A DNA stretch of 33,750 nucleotides from a virus. The notes beneath the pieces are model-generated. The model was not told the origin of the DNA. It searched no databases and worked only from the letters and a program-made list of their open reading frames with translations. Location of the stretch: IMG/VR virus record IMGVR_UViG_3300042563_002531, positions 1 through 33,750 of that record; one strand, 5' to 3'. A program made the translations under genes and the position numbers. Shown here piece by piece: positions 15,019 through 22,928 of the stretch (within the stretch, counting starts at the first letter, position 1; each line of letters begins with the position of its first letter).

Positions 15019-15215
15019 TATCGCACCAATTCAGTAACTTTTTTAGTGACAGTTTTATATTCACGAACATCCGTGATATTGTATCCATTCAACATAATAG
15101 ACTCAACGAATGCAAGCGATTCATTTTCCAACTGTTCATCCTCATTGAGCATATTACGCCACTTTTTGGACATACAATCATCAAGATAATCCACCATAAA
15201 AGAAAACTGATTCAT
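15018..15215 (-). CDS. Small protein, function unknown
   Basis: 65 aa: MNQFSFMVDYLDDCMSKKWR, acidic helix, then NGYNITDVREYKTVTKKVTE. The gene begins 2 bases after the preceding stop. No domain recognised. Confidence 0.6.
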   Translation of the reverse strand: MNQFSFMVDYLDDCMSKKWRNMLNEDEQLENESLAFVESIMLNGYNITDVREYKTVTKKVTELVR

Positions 15216-15217
15216 AA

Positions 15218-15454
15218 TTAGCCTTTCAATGTAAACTTATTCAATACCGCACTAGCTTCTGGAAATTCTTCATCATGTTGATTATATGATTCATCATATT
15301 CCATAGACTCTACCAAAATCTCAGCTTTCGCCGTTCGGAGCAATTCCATTGCATATGCAACATCATCGCCATTCATAACTTGTAAAAAATCTTTGAGTAA
15401 TTCCGGTGAAATAGTCATCAGAAAATTCAAATTATCTTTATCCCAATCGTTCAT
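15218..15454 (-). CDS. Small acidic protein, function unknown
   Basis: 78 aa: MNDWDKDNLNFLMTISPELL, helical and acidic throughout. It overlaps the SWIM-protein gene by 4 bases, so the two are coupled. No known family recognised. Confidence 0.65.
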   Translation of the reverse strand: MNDWDKDNLNFLMTISPELLKDFLQVMNGDDVAYAMELLRTAKAEILVESMEYDESYNQHDEEFPEASAVLNKFTLKG

Positions 15455-15828
15455 AATTTATCCTTTATAGATTGAATATGCTTACACTTTGCGGCAAATT
15501 TGAAGCCGACACATGTGCATGAATATTGATCCGCACTTTTTGTTACGGTGTATTTGTCGCCTTTACTACCAACAACATTATAAACATTGACGGTATCCAC
15601 TTTACCACTGATAATCTTTACATCAGTAACCCAGGACACAGGAATAATCTTGACAGGATATTCTTTGTCTGTAGTTTCAAGTGAGAATGAATCCGCTTTA
15701 ACCCACTTTTGACTCTTCACCACTTTGCCAGTAAGTGTTACCAACTTATATGGCTTTTCGGCAAAATAATAAATGTCACGATAACGGACGGTGACAACGA
15801 CTTGAGAATTTATTGCAGGAATGTTCAT
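15451..15828 (-). CDS. SWIM zinc-finger protein
   Basis: 125 aa. The C-terminus YSCTCVGFKFAAKCKHIQSI has the CxCx(n)CxH SWIM signature, a zinc module for nucleic acid or protein contacts. The N-terminal ~75 residues look like a small beta-barrel (VVVTVRYRDIYYFA; YKLVTLTGKVVKSQKW). The gene is first in a promoter-driven run of small genes. Partner and role unknown. Confidence 0.75.
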   Translation of the reverse strand: MNIPAINSQVVVTVRYRDIYYFAEKPYKLVTLTGKVVKSQKWVKADSFSLETTDKEYPVKIIPVSWVTDVKIISGKVDTVNVYNVVGSKGDKYTVTKSADQYSCTCVGFKFAAKCKHIQSIKDKL

Positions 15829-15836
15829 AAGTGTTT

Positions 15837-15864
15837 ATTATAACACAATGAACGTTCCTGTCAA
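15837..15864 (-). promoter_or_regulatory. Sigma70 promoter of the small-gene operon
   Basis: TTGACA (15859-15864), 16 bases, TATAAT (15837-15842) on the minus strand. An 11-base palindrome CAAGTGACTTG (15862-15872) overlaps the -35 box. It resembles the half-site of the operator at 13419-13436. Confidence 0.8.
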
Positions 15865-15887
15865 GTGACTTGTTGTATTTTTACAAC

Positions 15888-16055
15888 TCAGTCACGCAAA
15901 AATTGTCGGTTGTCAGTCTCGCGGATATCTTCCTCAAAGTCCTGCATTCTTAGGCGCTCCAGCAGTTTTTTGAGTTCCACAACATCACCTTTGTCGTGTG
16001 ATATCCTGGATTCGATTTCAACGATCTGTCTTTGTATTTCTTGGCGAATAGACAT
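15888..16055 (-). CDS. Small coiled-coil protein (55 aa)
   Basis: MSIRQEIQRQIVEIESRISH, then DKGDVVELKKLLERLRMQDF, with heptad-like spacing. GAGG lies 9 bases before the ATG at 16055; in-frame ATGs at 16061 and 16064 are closer to it. The start overlaps the previous gene in another frame by 38 bases. Function unknown. Confidence 0.6.
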   Translation of the reverse strand: MSIRQEIQRQIVEIESRISHDKGDVVELKKLLERLRMQDFEEDIRETDNRQFLRD

Positions 16056-16197
16056 CTTCATCATCCTCTTTCATCAATCGGTAGAATGACCGATCATGGT
16101 GTTTTTGTTTGTTGGGCTGTTGCTGTTCCCGATTACTCTCATTATGTTTACGAAATTTAGTTTTTGCAACACGTTCTACTTTGATAGCACCGATCAT
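16018..16197 (-). CDS. Small basic/Gln-rich protein (59 aa)
   Basis: MIGAIKVERVAKTKFRKHNE, then SNREQQQPNKQKHHDRSFYR, ending acidic (MKEDDEDVYSPRNTKTDR). GGAGG lies about 15 bases upstream, which is far. Likely disordered, perhaps nucleic acid binding. Overlaps the following small gene. Confidence 0.5.
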   Translation of the reverse strand: MIGAIKVERVAKTKFRKHNESNREQQQPNKQKHHDRSFYRLMKEDDEDVYSPRNTKTDR

Positions 16198-16219
16198 ATC
16201 TTGTTTTAGTTAACCTCCA

Positions 16220-16852
16220 TTAGAGAATGTGATCCGCAATTTGTAATTTTACCAATTCATCTGCACTCATCCAAACGTCACTTGGCGATAACAGTTTGGT
16301 TTTTACTTCACGGGCTGAAAGATCGGACGCATCCTGCAAAATGTTTAGCATTCGCTTGTTGGTCAACTCAGCTTCTTTTGTGAATGATTTCAAATCGTGA
16401 TGTTTACCCTCATATGTGTCTGAGTATTGGTGACACATGATACCACAATTTTTAGTGATGTATCTTTGACCCTTTGTGCCGGATGCAAAGATAAGGAATC
16501 CAGCGGACATGATAGCGCCGATTCCGATTGTTTGAATTGGATTTGGACTCAGCCTCATCACATCAATTAGTGCAAGGGCTTGATACAAATCACCGCCAAT
16601 TGAATTCACATATAGTCTCAGAACAGTTTCTGGAGATGTTGTTCCATTCTGATAGATGATCCATTGGATTGCATTGAGGATATTGTCTTCCTCAATATCA
16701 CCAGATAGAAAATGAATGTGATTGTCCAAAAATTCATTTTCTATCCTGTCTTGAACACCGAATAGCAAGTCGCTACCTATTGGTTCAAGTTTTCGTTTCG
16801 TGTTTCTCTGCATCAGCTTTTTCTGATTGTTCTGAATCTGGAAGTTCATCAT
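16220..16852 (-). CDS. clpP: ClpP-like serine protease
   Basis: 210 aa. Catalytic residues are in ClpP positions: Ser116 in GAIMSAGF, His141 in CHQYS, Asp192 in SPSDVW. LYVNSIGGDLYQALALIDVM provides the oxyanion glycine pair and the helix that follows. Phage ClpP-like enzymes are used as prohead proteases in many phages, or could act as general proteases; the gene is far from head genes here. No Clp ATPase of the usual type is visible in the window. The start overlaps a small gene by 68 bases, so a later Met (residue 14) is possible. Confidence 0.85.
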   Translation of the reverse strand: MMNFQIQNNQKKLMQRNTKRKLEPIGSDLLFGVQDRIENEFLDNHIHFLSGDIEEDNILNAIQWIIYQNGTTSPETVLRLYVNSIGGDLYQALALIDVMRLSPNPIQTIGIGAIMSAGFLIFASGTKGQRYITKNCGIMCHQYSDTYEGKHHDLKSFTKEAELTNKRMLNILQDASDLSAREVKTKLLSPSDVWMSADELVKLQIADHIL

Positions 16853-16952
16853 CTTTCAAATCTCTACAAAAAATAGCATCCCAGCGACTATCATATTCCG
16901 CCTGAGAAACACTATATGGTCTTGGCTTACTGCCTTTTCCACCGTCTGACAT
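16785..16952 (-). CDS. Small conserved phage protein (55 aa)
   Basis: MSDGGKGSKPRPYSVSQAEY, then DSRWDAIFCRDL, then an acidic tail. A RPxSVSxxEYxxRWDxIF segment recurs in tiny proteins of T4-like phages. GGAG is 5 bases before the ATG, which overlaps the stop of the gene before it. Function unknown. Confidence 0.7.
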   Translation of the reverse strand: MSDGGKGSKPRPYSVSQAEYDSRWDAIFCRDLKDDELPDSEQSEKADAEKHETKT

Positions 16953-17387
16953 TTAATCTCCAATCTCAACACCAGGAAACGCTTCCTTGACCAACTTTGC
17001 AGTTAGAAATGGAACACGCAAATCTTTTTTGATACAACGAACCAATAAATCAGCTTCATCTTTATGGAGGGCTTCCAACAAAGAAATCAACAAACTTTTT
17101 TGTTTTTCTGAGCTTAGGCCGAGTGCCCGGCGAGGATGATCCTTAATGAAACGGTAAAGTTTTGACACCTCATTATGCAAATACAGAATGTTTAGTCCTG
17201 CAGGATCAACCGATGGGCGATACTCAGGAATATCAACATCAAATGACACATTCGGATCAAGCGCAATGCACAAAAAGCCAACAAAATTCTTGTCGGCATG
17301 TTTCTGTAAAACTGCAATGCGCGAGGCCTTATTCTCTTGTTTCTCAAAGAGTTCAATTACCTCATGGTACATTAAATTGGATTTCAT
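16953..17387 (-). CDS. Conserved T4-like phage protein, function unknown
   Basis: 144 aa from MKSNLMYHEVIELFEKQENK, with AAGGA 4 bases upstream; a start at 17408 would overlap the RNase H stop. Helical: VLQKHADKNFVGFLCIALDP, LYLHNEVSKLYRFIKDHPRR, LLEALHKDEADLLVRCIKKD. The last pattern (EADLLxxxxxKD) recurs in T4-type phages next to replication genes. A role in replication or loading is only a guess. Confidence 0.7.
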   Translation of the reverse strand: MKSNLMYHEVIELFEKQENKASRIAVLQKHADKNFVGFLCIALDPNVSFDVDIPEYRPSVDPAGLNILYLHNEVSKLYRFIKDHPRRALGLSSEKQKSLLISLLEALHKDEADLLVRCIKKDLRVPFLTAKLVKEAFPGVEIGD

Positions 17388-17394
17388 ATTTTCC

Positions 17395-18234
17395 TTAAAA
17401 TTCATCAATTATCTCAAGTAAATTCTTGAGTCTATTTGCGATCATGTAATTCATAAATTGCTGCCGAGTAGCAGGCTTTGTATCACTATATGTAGTCAAA
17501 ATAGAATTTTGAATATTTTCTGGAATAAAAGACAAGTCAATCAGTGTTTGATTTCGGTGCCAGTTTCGTGCCAAAGACTCCGGCATAGTGCCACGTGCTT
17601 TTTCAATAACATCATTCATGACTTTCTCAGTGATAGCTTTTTGGCGAATGCCATCAGCGAGGCAGTTGTCGGCCGACATGACATTGGGAATGCCGTCGCC
17701 ACTATCGCCACGAATGATCAATTCTGTCAACTGGCTGGCGGCATCAGTTGTAGTAATGAATTTCTTCATTGTGGGTGAATACTGTTTGACGTTTGGATTA
17801 GTTTGAAGCTGGACAAAATCTTTGTCACTTGATAGAATCAAGACTTTTTCAGTCTGTGCCATTTTCTGTGTGAGTACACCGATAACGTCATCAGCTTCGG
17901 CACCATCAACATCAAGCACACGGTATGGCGCATGTTGTTTCAATTCTTCACGTACATTTTTCATGCACTCAAAAATGGCAGGCCAATCATGACCAGATGA
18001 ATCACGATTTTTCTTGCGGTTAGCTTTGTATAGTGGAAAGTAATCACGGCGCCAGTATCGCTTGTTATCACATGCAATAACAACTTCGCCATATTCACGA
18101 AACTTTCGGACGTTAGCACGGATGGTATTCAATACCATGTGACGCACAAGTGACTCTTCTACAGCAGTCTTTGAGGAACCAATCTGTTCCATCAAGTTGG
18201 CGATAATCACCTGGTTGAAATCAAAAATGAGCAT
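17395..18234 (-). CDS. rnh: RNase H / FEN-family 5'-3' nuclease (T4 rnh type)
   Basis: 279 aa (T4 RNase H is 305 aa). MLIFDFNQVIIANLM gives the first Asp, ACDNKRYWRRDYFPLYKANR is the FEN signature, DVDGAEADDVIGVL and ILSSDKDFVQL carry further metal ligands, and IRGDSGDGIPN is the helix-hairpin-helix/metal region. The enzyme removes RNA primers from Okazaki fragments together with gp32. In T4, rnh follows dsbA; here it is displaced by about 9 kb. It overlaps the previous gene by one base. Confidence 0.9.
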   Translation of the reverse strand: MLIFDFNQVIIANLMEQIGSSKTAVEESLVRHMVLNTIRANVRKFREYGEVVIACDNKRYWRRDYFPLYKANRKKNRDSSGHDWPAIFECMKNVREELKQHAPYRVLDVDGAEADDVIGVLTQKMAQTEKVLILSSDKDFVQLQTNPNVKQYSPTMKKFITTTDAASQLTELIIRGDSGDGIPNVMSADNCLADGIRQKAITEKVMNDVIEKARGTMPESLARNWHRNQTLIDLSFIPENIQNSILTTYSDTKPATRQQFMNYMIANRLKNLLEIIDEF

Positions 18235-19283
18235 TATAATACCTTGAGTAGGATCGTATCTTTATTGATACGACCTGTTAGTGGAGTCTCAGCAGTAGTG
18301 AGTGCTGGAAGAATGTTTCGCAATGCTATCTTACCAGATTTCATCACATTTGTCAATACATCTTTTGGTTTTCTTAGAGTTCGTGCCACAGATTTACCTT
18401 CATTGAAGTTGGTAAGTGTTGAGCCATTCACACCAAAACCGCCGGCATCCTCGGCGTGGTAAACACCAAGTTTTTTATTCTTTGTGTTGTATACCCACAA
18501 CTGTGTTGAACCAATAATCTGTTTTGCAGGAATAGATTCCAATTTGAGTTCATCAAATTTATCAAGGTACTGCATTTTGGAAACCAACTGATCTGGGCTT
18601 TTCTTCTTACGTGCGCGAGGCTTACGGCTTTCCTTTGCTTCACCAGCAATCTTCAATGCATCCATGATAATTTGATCATAGTATGCGATCACTTTTTTAA
18701 GTTGTGGTTTTGTGAAGTTGGAATAACCTTCTTTGACTTGGCTGTCTGTACTGGTCAATACACTATCAAATTCAATCCGGCGCTTTCGGAATATCTCAAC
18801 CAAACGATGTGCATGAACACCCTTAGCTGTGTCTCTCATTACAGCCAGTGGTGATTTTTGTGTCTTATAACCGCTTACAATATATTCATCCACCGCACCG
18901 TCAAGTTCGCCAGCAATCTCAGCAACTTTCTCCCGCAGGCGATCCTGGATTGAAAATGTGGGTGTCGCAGGTGCAACAGAATCAATGACGACCACTTTTT
19001 CTATGGTAAGAATCTGCGGAAGATTTACTCGCAGTGTTTTATTTCCCGACTCACCAACATCATTGCCGTTAGTTGCAAGGCGGCACAACCAACCCATAGT
19101 CAGATAGCTTTTTGATGTATCAAGGCGACCAGTCAGTTTGTGGCGCTTGATATATTCCTCAACAAAACGTTGAGCATCTTTATTTTCAAAATTTTGGTGA
19201 TACCAATTTAGTGCATTCGCCATGTCCAACTTAGACATTGGACCAACAAATTTAGGTTCTTCAATTTTTGGAAGCCGAGCCAT
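18234..19283 (-). CDS. Conserved phage protein, function unknown
   Basis: 349 aa. The basic linker KESRKPRARKKKSPDQLVSK near residues 213-235 separates a helical N-terminal part (LDMANALNWYHQNFENKDAQ; YIVSGYKTQKSPLAVMRDTA) from a C-terminal beta-rich part (QLWVYNTKNKKLGVYHAEDA; NEGKSVARTLRKPKDVL). The latter resembles a small module seen in other T4-like phage proteins. The stop overlaps the RNase H ATG. No enzyme motif recognised. Confidence 0.65.
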   Translation of the reverse strand: MARLPKIEEPKFVGPMSKLDMANALNWYHQNFENKDAQRFVEEYIKRHKLTGRLDTSKSYLTMGWLCRLATNGNDVGESGNKTLRVNLPQILTIEKVVVIDSVAPATPTFSIQDRLREKVAEIAGELDGAVDEYIVSGYKTQKSPLAVMRDTAKGVHAHRLVEIFRKRRIEFDSVLTSTDSQVKEGYSNFTKPQLKKVIAYYDQIIMDALKIAGEAKESRKPRARKKKSPDQLVSKMQYLDKFDELKLESIPAKQIIGSTQLWVYNTKNKKLGVYHAEDAGGFGVNGSTLTNFNEGKSVARTLRKPKDVLTNVMKSGKIALRNILPALTTAETPLTGRINKDTILLKVL

Positions 19284-19554
19284 TTTTCAAATCCTCAAAT
19301 GTGTAAAAACGATAATCCGTAAGAACACGGATACCATCAGGCATTTCATTATATGCTTTTGCGACGGTTCTGGCAACAGTCAGAGCTTCGCGTTCAGTCA
19401 TTACAGCCGAGGCACCGAAGCAGGAAACAAAATTAACGCGATGAATATATTTGCGCATGTCAGGCATAAAACCATCAAATAGCGAATCATAATCGTCCGA
19501 TGAAGCAACTCGTGCTCCATCGCTAGTAAGTAAAATATAAACGCCCTGAGGCAT
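19261..19554 (-). CDS. Small protein, function unknown
   Basis: 97 aa: MPQGVYILLTSDGARVASSD, then MTEREALTVARTVAKAYNEM, and IRVLTDYRFYTFEDL. Mixed alpha/beta, no motif recognised. It overlaps the downstream gene by 23 bases. Confidence 0.55.
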   Translation of the reverse strand: MPQGVYILLTSDGARVASSDDYDSLFDGFMPDMRKYIHRVNFVSCFGASAVMTEREALTVARTVAKAYNEMPDGIRVLTDYRFYTFEDLKNGSASKN

Positions 19555-19577
19555 AATCAGTCCAATTCATTATTATA

Positions 19578-19988
19578 TTATGAGACAACAAAAGGCTTAT
19601 CGTAAGTACCGATATTGATATGAGCATAGTATGCAGTATCAAAATAATCTGACTGAGAATCTGAATTATCGTAATAGTCAGCGGAATACATAGCTTTTAC
19701 AATTTTAGACATTAGTTCCAGAGCCTTGCCAGAATAATGTTCTTTGAACCAATATGGATTAACTTGATCATATCCATATGTATTCGGTTTAAATCCCTTT
19801 GCAACTTGATAAAAGTCTTTACCGCAAGTCTCGTTGGAGTTTGCAATAAAATCAACAGGAGCGGACTTGATGGTACAAGTAATGGACAAGTTGGAGCACT
19901 TTAGGGTGTACTTTACGCCAGTACCTTTCAGTGCCAAATCCAGATTTGCTTTGATCTTAGCCTTGCGTTCTTGGTTCATGTAAGCCAT
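19578..19988 (-). CDS. Phage protein resembling LPD29-type domain
   Basis: 136 aa: MAYMNQERKAKIKANLDLAL, KGTGVKYTLKCSNLSITCTI, then YYDNSDSQSDYFDTAYYAHI. The start and the NLSITCTIKSAPVDFI strand fit a domain found across phages and plasmids (large polyvalent protein domain 29, from memory). Function unknown. It has its own promoter. Confidence 0.6.
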   Translation of the reverse strand: MAYMNQERKAKIKANLDLALKGTGVKYTLKCSNLSITCTIKSAPVDFIANSNETCGKDFYQVAKGFKPNTYGYDQVNPYWFKEHYSGKALELMSKIVKAMYSADYYDNSDSQSDYFDTAYYAHINIGTYDKPFVVS

Positions 19989-20020
19989 TTTTCAGTCCTT
20001 TTCTATCAATCTATGGCTCT

Positions 20021-20048
20021 ATTATACCAGGATGTGGTGGAATGTCAA
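20021..20048 (-). promoter_or_regulatory. Sigma70 promoter of the 19578-19988 gene
   Basis: TTGACA (20043-20048), 16 bases, TATAAT (20021-20026), with extended -10 TGG. It is nearly identical around the -10 to the promoter at 14226-14253. Confidence 0.82.
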
Positions 20049-20092
20049 TATACAACTTTAGTTCTCACAATTTTTAGTCAAGTATTGTTACC

Positions 20093-20100
20093 GATAAATA
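20093..20100 (+). promoter_or_regulatory. Possible late promoter for the plus-strand membrane genes
   Basis: GATAAATA differs from the T4 late consensus TATAAATA at the first base. It lies 23 bases before the ATG at 20124, and AAAGGAA follows as ribosome binding site. Confidence 0.45.
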
Positions 20101-20123
20101 GGTAAAATGACAAAGGAACGGAC

Positions 20124-20402
20124 ATGGACTTTTTTAGATTAGTTGCGGAGCTAGGGTTTCCTATCGCGGCAGCACTTGCTGGCGGATACTTTATTTTTCT
20201 AACTTTGAAGTTTATTCTAGCAGGAGTTATGGGTTCTGTACAGGGTTTGGCTGGTATAATTACAGCACTGGATAACCGTGTGAAGACTATGAATCATGAT
20301 GTTATCCGTATTGATACCGTCGTGTCAAATGCGCTTGGATTGAAGCCTGACGTAAATAGAATTGCCAGGGCTGATGGTAAAAATGATGCAAGGAGAGACT
20401 AA
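20124..20402 (+). CDS. Holin-like membrane protein, paralogue 1
   Basis: 92 aa. MDFFRLVAELGFPIAAALAG, then GYFIFLTLKFILAGVM, is one hydrophobic segment, followed by a helix with LDNRVKTMNHDVIRIDTVVS and a basic end. The same plan (ExGFPIxAAxGxGYxIF, then DxDxIRxxxxVxxxL) is seen in the gene at 20559, so the two are related. Small one-helix proteins of this type may be holins or spanin-like partners; not proven. Confidence 0.65.
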   Translation: MDFFRLVAELGFPIAAALAGGYFIFLTLKFILAGVMGSVQGLAGIITALDNRVKTMNHDVIRIDTVVSNALGLKPDVNRIARADGKNDARRD

Positions 20403-20584
20403 TGTTATTCGCAGACTATTTTTTTGAAACACTACCTGACGGTTCAATCCTGATGGACAAAGAGCTTACGGCAAAAAGTTTACAGGTTGCAACCGGCGAT
20501 CAGTTTACTGTACATGTCAGCTTTGATGGCAGAATTCTTCTGCAAAAGGTTGTAAAAGATGGATGTAGTAGAACTGATCAATAA
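20402..20584 (+). CDS. Small protein, function unknown
   Basis: 60 aa: MLFADYFFETLPDGSILMDK, then VATGDQFTVHVSFDGRILLQ. Likely beta-rich. It overlaps both flanking membrane genes (1 and 26 bases), so it belongs to the same operon. Confidence 0.55.
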   Translation: MLFADYFFETLPDGSILMDKELTAKSLQVATGDQFTVHVSFDGRILLQKVVKDGCSRTDQ

Positions 20585-20927
20585 GTATGGATTTCCCATC
20601 GTAGCTGCCGGCGGCATGGGTTACATGATATTTTTTGTTTGGACATGGGCGACCAAAGAAGTCAAGCCTGTGTTGAGTAATGCAAACACGGTTCTAATCG
20701 CACTGATTGATCGTATTCGTATGTTAGATAATGATTTGATTCGCCTGAATCAAAAGGTTGATGTTGTTCTTCACTTACGCGGCAAAACAATTGAATATGA
20801 ACGTGTGATTGCTGAGGAAGAAATCAACAAGAAAATTATGGAAAAAGAAGTCAAGAAAACGATCACAGCGTCAGCAAAGGGTATTGACCAAGATGATGCC
20901 AAAACAGCATCTGCTGGTGAGGGCTGA
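20559..20927 (+). CDS. Holin-like membrane protein, paralogue 2
   Basis: 122 aa. MDVVELINKYGFPIVAAGGM, then GYMIFFVWTWA, is the membrane segment; LIALIDRIRMLDNDLIRLNQ matches the helix of the first paralogue. The long charged end (EEEINKKIMEKEVKKTITAS) is a probable coiled coil. It ends at the base before the convergent cyclase gene. Confidence 0.65.
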   Translation: MDVVELINKYGFPIVAAGGMGYMIFFVWTWATKEVKPVLSNANTVLIALIDRIRMLDNDLIRLNQKVDVVLHLRGKTIEYERVIAEEEINKKIMEKEVKKTITASAKGIDQDDAKTASAGEG

Positions 20928-22928
20928 TCACTTGCTTGTTGCTCTAAATGTTCCGTCCCAGTTTGCGGGCTTACCTTCTTGTAATCTCTCAAACATTGCG
21001 TCATAGTACGGAATCATTTCTGGACTTGCATTTTTGCAATAGTAAATTGATCTAATTGCATCATCCCAATTTCCAGCATAGTATCTCTCTAAGAATTCTC
21101 GGTGGAGTTCTGTTTCTGTTGCGAGGGTGAAGATTTTGACACCCTCCTTCTTGCCCTTAACCGCAATACAATCCAATTCAAAAATACTGTAAGTGTCGGA
21201 TACTTGATTTGCAGTTTGAGGACCAAGAACGATACGCACGCCATAAGGCTTTGACTGACCTTCAAGCCTAGCTGCGAGATTGACATGATCACCAAGACAA
21301 GTATAGTCAAAACGCTGGTCACTACCCATATTACCAACAACAACAACTCCAGTATTAATACCGAGACCCATGCCAAAAGCTGGAACACCTTCAGCGACAA
21401 CTTCTTTATTGAATGCATCTAAACTATCCATCATTTCTAGTGCAGTCTTCACCGCCATCTTAGCGTGATTCGGTTCATCAACTGGTGCGTTCCAAAACGC
21501 CATTTGAGCATCACCAATATACTTATCAAGTGTGCCATTGTTCTCTATAATTTGTTTCGTCATAGCCGTCATGTAACGGTTCATGATCTTTGTCAATCCT
21601 TGAACGTCTTTACCGTAGTGCTCAGATATCGCAGTGAATCCTCGCACATCGGTGAACATTATTGAAAGTTCTCTTGATTCGCCACCAAGTTGTAGTAGTT
21701 CAGGATTTCGTTGGAGCTTTTCAACCAAAGCTGGTGAAAGGTAGGTTCCGAATTGCTTTTTGATTTGTAATTTTTGGCGTAGTTCAACCAAGAATTTGAC
21801 AACGTAGCCGTGGAAAGAGACAAGGGTAACGGTAAGTATCGGCCACACAGCATCAACCAAATGGCCTGATCGTAAAAATAACTCATGGCTTGTGTAGTAT
21901 GCTGCAACGGCGAATAAGACTGCGAATATGTATCCATGTGTGAACCTAGTGAGTGCTAGTGTAATCAAACACACCAACACGATTGAAATCAATTCTGCAC
22001 CAGTTGCCCAATCTGGTCGCGATATGTTTGTTCCGCTTGCTACCGTGTCGAGGACAGAGGCTTGCAGGTGATGTGGGTAGACTTCACCTCTTGCTGTTGC
22101 AACTGGATTGTTGAGTCCTCTGGCGGATAGTCCAACGATGACAATTTTACCACCGAAGTCTTTTGGCAAATTAGCCAAGGAATATTCAGGCGCTCGGGAT
22201 GACCAATCCACCCAGACTCTACTGTAACTGTCTGTTGTGATTTTTCCAAACTGTGGAATTCTAACAGCTTCAATTGCTCCGTCGTTGATCTTGACTTGAA
22301 AGGAAGGATCACCTGCTGCGACTCGCAGGGTTTCAAGTGAGATACTTGGATATAGTTGCCCACCGATGTTGATGAGCATTGGGACTCTTCGGACAACGCC
22401 GTCAAGTTCAGGAATAGTGTTGACAATACCAATACCAGCAGCGTTTTCATTGATAACCTTTACGTTAGATAAAATGGAATCATACTTGATTCCGGGATCA
22501 CCTTCACCGATGATTGAAACGCCAGGTCTAAATGCATTGTTCTTTACCGTTGCGTCATCGGTTGCTGTATGTGGAAATACAACAGGATATTCTTTTAGAA
22601 CAGGAAGTAATTTATTGTCTTCACCAAACCTATCACGATCAGGCATGAAGATATTAAGAACAACCAACCCAGCACCACGCCTATAAAGATCAGCGACAAT
22701 GGATGCATATTGTCCGCGAGGGAACGGGAACTGACCTTGCTGTCGAATAGTTTCGTCATCTATGTTTACCACAGCGACTTGTTCAGACTCTGTGCTCTCT
22801 TTTGATGTTATAAGTTGGTCAAAATAACGCAACCTTGTGGATTCAACAAATGCAGGATCAGCAATTCTAACACCAATCAACAATATAAGTGTTATGATGG
22901 CTAGCCATGGCGATAGTAATCTCTTCAT
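20928..22928 (-). CDS. CHASE2-domain class III adenylate cyclase
   Basis: 666 aa. One N-terminal membrane helix (~5-22), an extracytoplasmic CHASE2 sensor (~30-300: VVNIDDETIRQQGQFPFPRG; VYPHHLQASVLDTV), three membrane helices (~311-375), then a class III cyclase (~420-600). Metal-binding Asp427 (FTDVRGFT) and Asp473 (KYIGDAQMAFWNAP), Lys469 at the purine-specifying position, and Asn550/Arg554 (GDHVNLAARLEG) are all present. The enzyme should be active and Lys469 favours ATP over GTP. It is the last gene of the curli-like operon and overlaps the FecR gene by 4 bases. A phage-encoded nucleotide cyclase of this architecture is very unusual. Confidence 0.93.
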   Translation of the reverse strand: MKRLLSPWLAIITLILLIGVRIADPAFVESTRLRYFDQLITSKESTESEQVAVVNIDDETIRQQGQFPFPRGQYASIVADLYRRGAGLVVLNIFMPDRDRFGEDNKLLPVLKEYPVVFPHTATDDATVKNNAFRPGVSIIGEGDPGIKYDSILSNVKVINENAAGIGIVNTIPELDGVVRRVPMLINIGGQLYPSISLETLRVAAGDPSFQVKINDGAIEAVRIPQFGKITTDSYSRVWVDWSSRAPEYSLANLPKDFGGKIVIVGLSARGLNNPVATARGEVYPHHLQASVLDTVASGTNISRPDWATGAELISIVLVCLITLALTRFTHGYIFAVLFAVAAYYTSHELFLRSGHLVDAVWPILTVTLVSFHGYVVKFLVELRQKLQIKKQFGTYLSPALVEKLQRNPELLQLGGESRELSIMFTDVRGFTAISEHYGKDVQGLTKIMNRYMTAMTKQIIENNGTLDKYIGDAQMAFWNAPVDEPNHAKMAVKTALEMMDSLDAFNKEVVAEGVPAFGMGLGINTGVVVVGNMGSDQRFDYTCLGDHVNLAARLEGQSKPYGVRIVLGPQTANQVSDTYSIFELDCIAVKGKKEGVKIFTLATETELHREFLERYYAGNWDDAIRSIYYCKNASPEMIPYYDAMFERLQEGKPANWDGTFRATSK